A stretch of DNA of 42,450 nucleotides from Lingula anatina (Eukaryota > Brachiopoda > Lingulata > Lingulida > Lingulidae), in NCBI RefSeq assembly GCF_001039355.2, contig NW_019774892.1, positions 362,724-405,173 of the forward strand, written 5' to 3'. Both the position numbers and the translations under genes were made by a program. Positions 24,701 through 33,826 of this stretch are shown here, in pieces (the stretch's first letter is position 1; each line of letters starts with the position of its first letter). A model generated the notes under the pieces. The model made no database searches. It was not told the origin of the DNA and saw only the letters and a list, made by a program, of their open reading frames with translations.

Positions 24701-26496
24701 ATAAGTAATTGTTTAAAAACTATTTCAGGAGAGGTGCTGTCATATTACCTTGCAGGCCTTCTTGGTCTGGATAATGTGCCAATAGTTGTTTTGTCAGAAG
24801 TGGACAGTACAGTCTCTCAGTGGCAGCAGCAACGTAAACAGATACAGCAGGCCCACTGGAAGGAAGGGAAGATAGTAGCTTTTATCCAATGGATTGATAA
24901 CCTGAATGGAGAAAGGTAGCAGAGATGTGGTGTCCTTGACAAAAAAGACCCCTTTGTTAGCAACTTCTACAATATCCAGACATGACGCTATGTTAAAAAA
25001 ACATCTCTGACATTCATCGTGTGACCAAAATAAATCTGCAGGGGATTTATCTTAGGGCCCCAGCAGAACTAAGTTTAAATTGTCATGTCTTAACACTACA
25101 TATATTCTTTTAAAAATTTACATTTAATTCCTTGAACTAGCCACACAATTAACAATGCACAAAGAAAAGAATAGAAAGTTTTAACATGAGTTCACAAAAT
25201 CTTAATGAACGAAAACTTTTTGCATGTGCCTTCTCTTGTAGATCATTTTAAAAAATGGTGCACATCAAGTTTCGTACCAATTCATGAAACCTGCCACTTT
25301 GCCATTTCAGATCCCGTGTTAAGATGCCATATTGTCTGCTCAATGCCTTTACTAGCCATAGAGTGGTAGATAGAAACAGTCCTTTTCTGCAGACTCTTTC
25401 TACCAGTGGTCTAATACACCTCCTGCAGTGGGGAGAAATGATAATATTTGATTATATCACAGGGAACTATGACAGGTATATAAATTTAAAATAACTTGTA
25501 TTAAGAAAAAAGACATTAAGTCTTTTCAAGTAAAACAATTTGCATCGAAAGGTTCATCAGTTTGAAAACTCAAATGTCAATGACAATATTTGATTATATC
25601 ACAGGGAACTATTACAGGTATATAAATTTAAAAATGACTTGTAATAAGAAAAAATACATTAACTCTTTTCAAGTAACACAATTTGCGCTGAAAGGTTCAT
25701 CAGTTTGAAAACTCATAATAAAGTCTCATATGTTCCTTTGTCAAATGCTCACATTTCATTATTGCTCACAGTTACATTTCATGTCAACCCTGACATTAAA
25801 TTTACCTACATGTATGAGTACTTATAGAACAATAGATTGGACAGAAGAACATGAGACATACTGAGTAATAGAACAGTTTTTGAGGTGACATTTTGGTTAT
25901 TTTAATGAGTCATGTTAAAAAAAGTGAATTCTGCCAATAAAAGGTTCATCTATAATGTTTGAGAAAAAGTTTCCAGGCACCTACTAATATATATATACAA
26001 TTGCATGTGTAAACTGACCAGACTTCTCATATATGATGCAATAAAGTATTTTATTTGTATTTGCAGAGTTGCAAGTATGCAGGATGGAGCAGATAAGGAA
26101 AGCAAGCCCAGTATAATGCATGAAAACATTAGGAATTTAAGAAGAATTCCAAAGACAAACAAATTCTGGCTGATAGATAATGAAAGTGGTCTCTTTGATG
26201 CTTATGATTTAATGTACAGGGGAGCCAAAACAGACCAAAGATTCCAGCAATTCCATGAACAGACATTAAAATTACTCTGCATTTTTAGGAGGAGAATTGT
26301 TGAAAATATATTTGATTTGCTCAAAAATCCAAATCCTGAACAAACTCTGTTACAATATGCCATAAACCATGAACCATTATTCAAGAAATTGTCATCAACT
26401 TTAACTGTAAAGGACAACTACATTTTCTTAAGTAGATTCAAAGAAAGAGTTGAAGATGTGGCAACATGGATAAACTATTGCAAAAATAGAGAATAA
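20652..26496 (+). CDS. fj: Four-jointed / FJX1 Golgi kinase, five exons
   Basis: Four-jointed kinases phosphorylate cadherin repeats of Fat and Dachsous in the Golgi lumen and so set planar cell polarity and growth. Exons with matching phases: 20652-21765, 23855-24028, 24729-24915, 25311-25475, 26067-26496 (689 residues). Residues about 15-33 form a signal-anchor, giving a type II topology. A low-complexity lumenal stem with a very acidic run (about 170-194) precedes the kinase domain, which begins near VEDRIYWSTTVESMVPKG. Family landmarks: ACARYRDP, GEVLSYYLAGLLGLDNVP, AHWKEG, the catalytic loop FDYITGNYDR (D539, D546) and the metal-binding D584-N585-E586 (the DNE motif disrupted in the known kinase-dead Drosophila fj mutant). 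Human FJX1, as I recall it, matches through all of these. FJX1 and Drosophila fj are, to my knowledge, intronless in the coding region, unlike this gene. The kinase looks active. Confidence 0.93.
22214..22456. mobile_element. Palindromic MITE-like element, copy D (fj intron 1)
   Basis: Left end gactggattcccatacttag, right end the complement of gggaccattcccacagatat, with TAA immediately outside both ends. This is the clearest TAA target duplication of the family. The centre (ggggtaaagataattacccc) forms a short inner palindrome. Confidence 0.9.
22619..22834. mobile_element. Palindromic MITE-like element, copy C (fj intron 1)
   Basis: The ends (ggctgtattcccagagcttt and the complement of gaccccatttccagag) are inverted, and the interior has the same orientation as copy A. 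The flanks, ttctta and taagaa, are complementary, so either the inverted repeat extends further or the target duplication has diverged. It lies only about 160 bp from copy D. Confidence 0.85.
22835..23854. other. fj intron 1, remainder
   Basis: About 1 kb of AT-rich intron without recognisable features up to the exon 2 acceptor. Confidence 0.6.
23855..24028 (+). CDS. fj: fj exon 2
   Basis: The acceptor tttcaag and donor cttag|gtagga leave phase 1 at both sides. It encodes ...CGRLPNQHVVFSNGMSACARYR..., corresponding to the FJX1 segment with CGR and CVRYG near the nucleotide-binding part. Confidence 0.88.
24729..24915 (+). CDS. fj: fj exon 3
   Basis: Acceptor atttcag, donor gaaag|gtagca, phases 1 in and 2 out. 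It encodes GEVLSYYLAGLLGLDNVP and AHWKEGKIVAF...W, the best-conserved N-lobe part of the family. Confidence 0.93.
25311..25475 (+). CDS. fj: fj exon 4: catalytic loop
   Basis: Acceptor ccatttcag, donor gacag|gtatat, phase 2 at both ends. It ends in IIFDYITGNYD plus the first two bases of Arg, so the catalytic loop lies right at the splice junction. Confidence 0.93.
25579..25715 (+). pseudogene. Decayed duplicate of the fj exon 4 end inside intron 4
   Basis: 25437-25572 (the last 39 bp of exon 4, its donor and about 97 bp of intron) is repeated at 25579-25715, only 6 bp later. The copy keeps the loop sequence and donor gtatat but reads NYY where the true exon has NYD (gac to tac), removing the catalytic Asp. 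It has no acceptor of its own and should stay in the intron, but its intact donor is a potential competing 5' splice site. Confidence 0.88.
26067..26496 (+). CDS. fj: fj exon 5: DNE motif and C-terminus
   Basis: Acceptor tatttgcag, phase 2. It encodes ...NLRRIPK...FWLIDNESGLFDAYDL... and a helical C-terminal lobe (LLCIFRRRIVENIF, HEPLF). It ends in CKNRE and a stop that overlaps a possible AATAAA signal (26492-26497). Another aataaa lies near 26690. Confidence 0.93.
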
Positions 26497-26499
26497 ATA

Positions 26500-28655
26500 A
26501 TTTCTGAATTTTGTATACTGCTTTTACATTTAATCTGTCATGTAATATACCAAAATACATGCTATGCATGTCCACCTTTCCTCAGTCCACATCAGCAGAA
26601 ATAATTTCTACCAATGACTAATATGTGTCCAAATCACATAGATTAAAGAGATAACAACTGTTCCTATGAGTATCACATTTCACAAAAAAATAAAATGTAA
26701 ACAACTCACAGAAATATGAAAAAATTGACTGCCAAAAAATGCTTATCACAATTATTCTGGAATCTGTGCTTGCCATCAGACCACGTAGACATTACTAAAT
26801 GGCTATATCTGCATAATAATCTCTTAAGAAATAAAAAAAAAATGAACTTTTTAGGAAAAAAAACATGGATTTTCTTTGAATGGTGGAATGGCCAAAAGGA
26901 ACAGTTGTTGTCCATTTTAATAAATTATATAATGTTAAAATATCGAATTTAAATGTATTTCAATACCTTTCTTTCTGTGTCCAATCAATTTCATTCAAAA
27001 TGGTTACACCCTGTTCCCAAATGATTATTTATAACATCAATTTTAGTATTGTACCAAAAACGATATAGTCTATGCCATCTCTTATAGTAGCTTTACTAGT
27101 ACATATCTTGCACTTAATGAGTGCCTTTGCTTACATTACAAGTAATCTTTGAACATATTTTAGACTAGTGGTCAATAATAATACTTTAATTTGATATTAT
27201 AAAATTGGATTCTTAATACAATCGTCCAGGGGCACATTTATTCAAAATGTATTCTTATCTTTAACCAGTATTCCATAATACCGACATAACATAATTTTTT
27301 GATAACAAATTCCACTTAAATTCAGCATAACAAACATAGACCAATCAAGGAGATATTTATATACTTCAAACTAGCAAAACTTCAACCCATTGAATTTTAG
27401 GACTGCTGTGGCACACAACAGACTATAGATAATGCATAAACAGCGCAACTCGTCCTCTGCTTCCAAGTTCAGCCAATCTGGGCCCCATAACTTGAAAGCA
27501 TCGCAATTTGCAACCGAGTGCTAATAGCGATATTGTTAGTTTCGAGGCTATTATTTGCAACAAATAAATTCCCATCACAATTGCCTTTGGACATGCATAA
27601 TCCATCATTTTATAGTGTCTTTAATGTAATTAAACATGGCAACAAGTTATGGTTGCTAGCCATAATAGTACGGTATATAACAAAGCAAGAAAGCTTATAA
27701 AAGATTAAGTCACTCAGTACCTCTGATAGAAAAAGTTTGTGGTAAATTTTTACATGAAGAATGCTATGTATAAAGAATATTATTTCATCAAAGGCCTAAA
27801 TAAAAATACTAATGAATATTTAATTGTCATGTTTTATTATGCATAAAAATTTCAAAATTAAACATTTCCTATATTATTAGATATTTTCTGAGTAAAATAT
27901 ATCTGTGTAGACTATTGATAATAAACATAAATGAAAAGCATAATGCATTCAGTCACATCTTGTTATTATGAGACCGAACACTACTGATCACCAATGCATC
28001 AGTAATTGGGGTGTATATCTATATTTCCATGGTCTTTTGTTCTAATGGTTTTTGTTTCAAGGGACTTTTGTTCCAAGGCTTTTTGTTTCGAGGAACATTT
28101 GTTCCAAAGGTCTGCTTTTCCAAAGCCATATGTATTTGAGTATATGAGCCGAATTATACAAGTGTGAACAACAAAATGGCACAGGAGAGAACAGCAAATG
28201 CGTTGTGCAGCCCGCGTACCAAACAGTATACAGGTGAAAAAAATAACTGACATGGTAAGCATTGAAAACTCGTGCGACATCCATTTATTTCAACAACAAA
28301 CTCAAAACTGTGAAGAGTCAGAAATTAAAAAAAAAGGACAATCTACAAATATAAGAGTGCATGCAGTTCATTCACATAACTGCATGAATCACGTTGGTTC
28401 AATTGCATTTTATGTTCTGATGCAAAAGTCCCATGAAATATCGCAAAGTCATGGTCTATTTTTAACCAATGAATTCTTTTATCATGAAGTAGTAATGCTT
28501 ATCACTTGAAGTGGTAATATACTATCTTAAAAGACATATCTATAAATATAAAGAAGCCCAAGTTTATTTACAATCATGGATGACTTACGCCCCACTCAGA
28601 TTCATTTAACAGTTATCATGTTAGATATCCGATGAAGTTACTCCGCTGTTACAGA
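26500..28655. other. Intergenic, no gene recognised
   Basis: Between the fj 3' end and the repeat cluster. AT-rich. A 103-codon open frame at 28198-28509 has no family resemblance. Degenerate ttgttccaagg-type units lie at 28035-28120. Confidence 0.55.
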
Positions 28656-28660
28656 TTAAG

Positions 28661-28876
28661 GAGAACATACTTTGTACTGAAGTTAAAAACGGGAGCGATG
28701 GTAATGCACAAAAACCCGTTTTTGTCACCCATCAAAATTTGCCACAAAGAACAATTTTTGTATTTCTTTAGTGTGTGTGCTGTGAATGATCCCTGAGATG
28801 ATCAAAAACAAGACGGTCAGTGCTATTCTGAGAGCTTTGTTTTCCATAATGTACAGCTGCAAAACAGACTGGTACG
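28661..28876 (+). repeat. Interspersed repeat F, copy 1
   Basis: The sequence from gagaacatactttgtactga to gctgcaaaacagactggta recurs as a diverged reverse complement at 35647-35873. Two copies show it is an interspersed repeat. I do not recognise its family. It ends a few bases before the TTA target site of the next element. Confidence 0.85.
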
Positions 28877-28883
28877 TCTGTTA

Positions 28884-29501
28884 TAGGCCATTCACATTAG
28901 AATGTTAACCGCGGTCAAGTTTACTCCGATTAAACCCCGGTCAACCAAACTGCTTCCAAACCGCGTTCACACTGACACCGGCAGCGATCAGTAGCAGTAG
29001 AATCTTAGCAAGCCTATTTCCTGTCAAGCATGCGCTCTTACTAGAATCTGTGCAACATGGCGAGAGCTCAAATGACGATACATTTGTGCACGTGCGCTGC
29101 ATATGTACATGTAGACATCCGGTCTTGACTGAGGTCAGGAGTTTACTCCGATTAAACCCCAGTCAACCAAACCGCATCCAAACCGCGTTCACACTGACAC
29201 CTACAGCGATCAGTAGCAGTAGAATCTAAGCAAGCCTATTTCCTGTCAAGCATGCGCTTTTACTAGAATCTGTGCAACATGGCGGGAGCTCAAATGACGA
29301 TACACTTGTGCGCATGCGCTTCATATGTAGACATCCGGTCTTGACCACGGTCAGGAGTTTACTCCGATTATACCCACCTCCCGATCTGGGTTTATTTCGA
29401 CCGCGGTCAGGGCTGCGTCATCCATTCACATTAGAAAAGTTAACCACAATAGGACCGAGGTCAGGCCTTGACCAGTTAAAAGTGCTAGTGTGAATGGGGT
29501 A
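28884..29501. mobile_element. Non-autonomous DNA element H, with TTA target duplication and internal tandem repeat
   Basis: The ends taggccattcacattag and the complement of ctagtgtgaatggggta form an inverted repeat, followed inward by gttaacc...ggtcaag-type sequence on both sides. TTA lies outside both ends (28881-28883 and 29502-29504). This is typical of PIF/Harbinger-type elements. Inside, a unit of about 220 bp beginning ttactccgattaaacccc is present twice (28921, 29143) with a partial third start (29359). No transposase is encoded. Confidence 0.85.
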
Positions 29502-29504
29502 TTA

Positions 29505-29729
29505 GGGTGCTTTCCCAGAGATTTAGATCGATCTAAAGATTAAGTTTTAGATCGACCTAACTCCCTGGGGGTTCACGCTAAATTGCAGTCAGCCGAGAGG
29601 GCACCATAGTTAATTACCCCCTTACAGCTTTTAGTAGGCGGGACAGACGCTTAAGCCGGCCAAGCTGACAGTAATTTAGTGAGACTCCCCACAGGATAGA
29701 TCGATCTAAAAATCTATGGAAATGGGGTG
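29505..29729. mobile_element. Palindromic MITE-like element, copy G
   Basis: Left end gggtgctttcccagagattt, right end the complement of caccccatttccatagattt, flanked by TTA at 29502-29504 and 29730-29732. It is the reverse orientation of copy A and very similar to it. It directly abuts element H and uses the same TTA. Confidence 0.9.
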
Positions 29730-29732
29730 TTA

Positions 29733-30454
29733 GACTCTGTCCCAGATTTAAGCACTGTTTGAGTGTCATTTTCAGCTAAGAATTTAAAAGTTTTAAATAC
29801 ACAGCAATGTTTGGAACACACAGGTGTTTGTTATAATAAGGCAAATCCATCCCCTTTCACATAAAAGCACCCCCATTGTAATCCAACACATCGGAATATT
29901 TTAATAGACTTTCAGAAATGATAACCCATTGTTGTGTGTACTAGTAAACTACTGTAATACCTCTTAGCAAATTCTAGGCCACCGAATGTTCAGTTTCAAT
30001 GCCTCATTCAAATATTGTTTGTCATATTAGACCCAAACTGCTGCATAGGATCTATTAAAGTAGAGTAGCCTATACAGTTTTTTCCATCCAGGATACCGAC
30101 TCAAATGAAATGCCAACTGCCTCAACAGGAAATGAAACCATCTACCCATAATGCAACGGTTGATTGTATCGTCTGCTTCGTCGCCAAAACGAAAGCACAA
30201 AATTAGTTATTTGTGTTGAAAATATTCACTTTTTATAAATGACACTGGTTGGACTTTGATTTAAGCCAAAGAAATTAATTATTGACAGATCCCCGTACTT
30301 AAAATATAAACTAATGCAAAACGAGGCGACTCGTTCCGACGTTGTTCCAAAATGTTAATCTACCCTGTTTGACAGCTAATGTTCTGTGCGGTGATGCCTG
30401 TGTTGATTTCTAAGATGAGATGATAAAGTTGGTTTCCATCTTCAACACAGAGTT
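29733..30454 (+). other. Upstream region of the TERB1-like gene
   Basis: This probably holds the promoter and 5' UTR, though no TATA box is obvious. It contains more CpG than its surroundings around 30170-30350. cgtcgccaaaacgaaag (30179-30195) resembles, on the minus strand, an E2F-type site (TTTTGGCGA). E2F6-type repressors control germline genes in vertebrates, but relevance here is speculative. Confidence 0.35.
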
Positions 30455-30497
30455 ATGTCTACACCAGGGTTTGCGGAAATGGATCAAATGGAAAAGG
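30455..30497 (+). CDS. TERB1: TERB1 exon 1
   Basis: Encodes MSTPGFAEMDQMEK plus one base. Joined to exon 2 it gives an Asp and continues ...AQTDIRLL. The ATG at 30455 was preferred over that at 30420 because only its frame fits the phase of exon 2 at the donor aaaagg|gtattt. Confidence 0.7.
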
Positions 30498-33400
30498 GTA
30501 TTTTTTTTGCCGTTACATAGATCTACATACTCCAGTAATTACATGTATCATTATCAGTACCTTTCCATAAATGTTTACAGGGGTTGTTACCATACAGTAC
30601 GTGTATCATATGCCTTATGATTTTCATGGCACGTTTCTTGACAGAATTTGTATTATTTGCTTTTTTTGCTATCACTTGACAAAGTTGTTCAAACAACTTT
30701 AGGCTTCGAATCAAAGAAAAAAATTGTAAAATTAATGTTGTAAGTAATTTACGAAGTTCATGCCATTATCATATTTAGATGCACAAACAGACATCAGACT
30801 CCTAGTAGAATGTGTAAAATGCCAACTTGACAATCCAGATGCACTGAAAAAATCATTAGTTGCACTTGCAACTTTATTTTCCATACATGGTAAGTTGAGT
30901 TAGCATATTGACAACTGATAAGTGGAACATCAAATCTGAAAAATATTTAACTAATAAAATTAGGATAAAACAAATGTCACCTGATTAAAACATTTCCAGT
31001 CTCATTGTTGGTGCCACCATTATGTCCTTGCTGACAGCTTATTATATTAATAGGTGCTTTGCATGTCCACAGTAGCACATCTGACACAATTCTTGTTTTC
31101 ATTCTTAGAAGTATGACATTTTTCTCGAACCTCTTTAACATGATTGAAATCAGGAAATTATGACTTAAAATTTCATTTCTTAATCTGAATTATAATAAGC
31201 TTTTATATTTTAATAAATTTACAAAAATGAAATATCATTGTTCTCTCCTTCATTTTCAGAAAATGGTAAAGTTTTTTTCAGGAAAGCAGGAGGGATAAAA
31301 TTCCTAGTAGAACTGCTTACAACATCAAAGCATAGAGAAGTCAAAGGAGCAGTTTTGTATGTTATGGCTTGTGCAGTAGAAAAAAATGGTAAATGATGTA
31401 AATTGATCTGTTAGTAATATTAAAACACAAAAATGCCTCAATTAAAGCAGCTCATTTTACTTTAAAGTTTTATACACCACTGTTTCATAATGTGCGTGCG
31501 CGTGCACACACACACATACACACACACACACACACAAATGACTTTAAATCCATCTTAAAATGATTAATCCTGAAAGAAATAATGCATTATATGCAATGTT
31601 CTAGTTATCATTTTAATTTAATTTAGTATATATCTCATTTGTTAAAATTTAATTTACATTTGTTTGTTCATTTTGATAGCTTATTTACTTAATTCTAGTG
31701 TTTTCTCAGAGGGAAATGAGTTCTGACTCCACATTTACCTATCTGAAAGACCTAGTGGCAGCCCCGTATTCTGAGATGAAACTTATCAAGTCAGCATTAT
31801 ATCTGATAATGTGCCTTGTAGCAAATAACTGTGAGTATAAATGTTTCAGGAGCACTTGTGTTGATGAAAAATTCAAACAGTTTTTAACTGACTGAATATA
31901 TATTTTTTTACATTTAATTAAAATACACAGTATCACCCCTTTATAGTTGGATAATTTAAGCAGAATCAGAATCATGATGAATTAGACAAAAACGATATAT
32001 GTTTTTGCCTGCCAAATAAGATAATTTGTTTAACATTTGGTTAAAATTTAACATGCTAAAGTGAATCCAGGCTCGTATAAACATATTTCAGCAGACAATT
32101 TAGCTGGTAATTTAATTGTGATACTTCATTCAAAACATCAGTTAAATGGTTATGTATACTTCTAAAACATTGATTTATTTTACATTATGTGCTCAGTAAG
32201 GATGGCAAATCAACATGTAGAAGTTCTGATTTTTATTTCCATTCCTAGCACATGGACAGATGATGGTGAGGCAGTCAGGTTGTCTTCAGGGGTTGCTACA
32301 TCTGTTCAGGTAACCAGATTAAACATCACATTAGTAACGCACTTTAATATGATATCTAAATATAAACCAAAAGCAAATTTGATTTTTTATCAAAGAAGGC
32401 AAAATTGATTGATAAGATGGGTTATTGTTTTTATTCTTCAGGAAGAGCATGCCAAGCACAGAAGATTATACATTTTCCTCATCAGTATCTGAAAGCTCAT
32501 CGTTTAAGAACAAGAATGATGAACATTATAAAGACTTGTGGACAAGTGTTACTAGTGCTTTGTGTATATGTGTAAACAATCCACAAAATGGTCAGTGCAT
32601 TTATTTCGCAGTGCTGTAGTAATAAAAAATTTTTAAAATATTTTACAAAATGAAACTTGTTGGGGTGCATGATGTCCTTTTGTACATTGCATTGGTGTTC
32701 ATAGACATAAAAGCTACAATATCAAATGATGTCTTCAGAGATACATGACCCTTCTATACATGGATAAAATGTTTGATTATTACATTTAAAAATGAACATT
32801 ACTGTAGGATGTTAGAAGTCTTGAATTTTACATGAAAAAATTCAAAGTAACTCAACTTTTTTATACAAATTATTTTCTATATTGCAGAAGAAAACCAGAG
32901 GTGTTGTGCAACTATCTTTCCATATATTTTTAAAAGATTGAAAAACATCAGTGATCTTAAAGTTATAAGGCCTATTTTGTCTCTTGTAAGCTTAGCTGTC
33001 GGAAACAATGGTAAGTTAAGTTAATATTTTAATTTTACTTCCAGATACCATACTGTACAGATGCATGTAGCACTATGAGTTTGATTGTACTTAATTCTGT
33101 TGACTAGCACCACTGATGCAACAGACTTGTGAAGATTCTTTTTTCTATAGCTACTTATATTTGGCTGGTAAGTGAGACAGAATTCTCCACAAAAATTTTA
33201 ATTATTGGTTCAATATGCTATTAATTTATATATTTTATTGAATTTAATAAATTTCTTTAATATATTGCAGTTCATAACCAGGAAAGAGTAGTTTGTAGTG
33301 ATGGGATCCACTCTCTTATGAGCTGTCTGTTTAAAGTTGCTGACAAGGCAAAGAACAATCCAACCTATTTGGCTCTAGCTGGTCAGATTGCAGGTGCTTT

Positions 33401-33773
33401 AGGTTCCTGTATTGCTGATAATGGTAGGGGTTTTATATTGTGTTCTTGCCCAGGAAACCATCAAATGGACTTCTGCATTGAAAATTGATATCCATATTTG
33501 ATTAGAAATAATTAAATAATTTATCATTACAATGAGGGGATTTTAGGCAGTTTCACCCTGCAATGCTTTATTAATGTGATTCAGTTTGTTTGCTTGTATT
33601 AACTTTGATTAATAGTTGTCTTTGTTGGTTTCTATTTAGCTTTAAATGCTAAGCTGGTTGGGAAACAAGGTGGAGTAAAAATCTTCCTACAGCTCCTTGA
33701 TATAAAGCCAATAGACATTGAAACAAAGGAACATATCATTGTGACTCTTGGTTTTTGTGTGGATACTTGTGGT

Positions 33774-33826
<53 letters not shown>

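Noticed and set aside
28198-28509. 103-codon plus-strand open frame
   Set aside because: No family resemblance and no splice context. Treated as chance.
31498-31538. Possible Z-DNA regulatory element at the alternating purine-pyrimidine tract
   Set aside because: It is a simple CA microsatellite in an intron. No further evidence for function.
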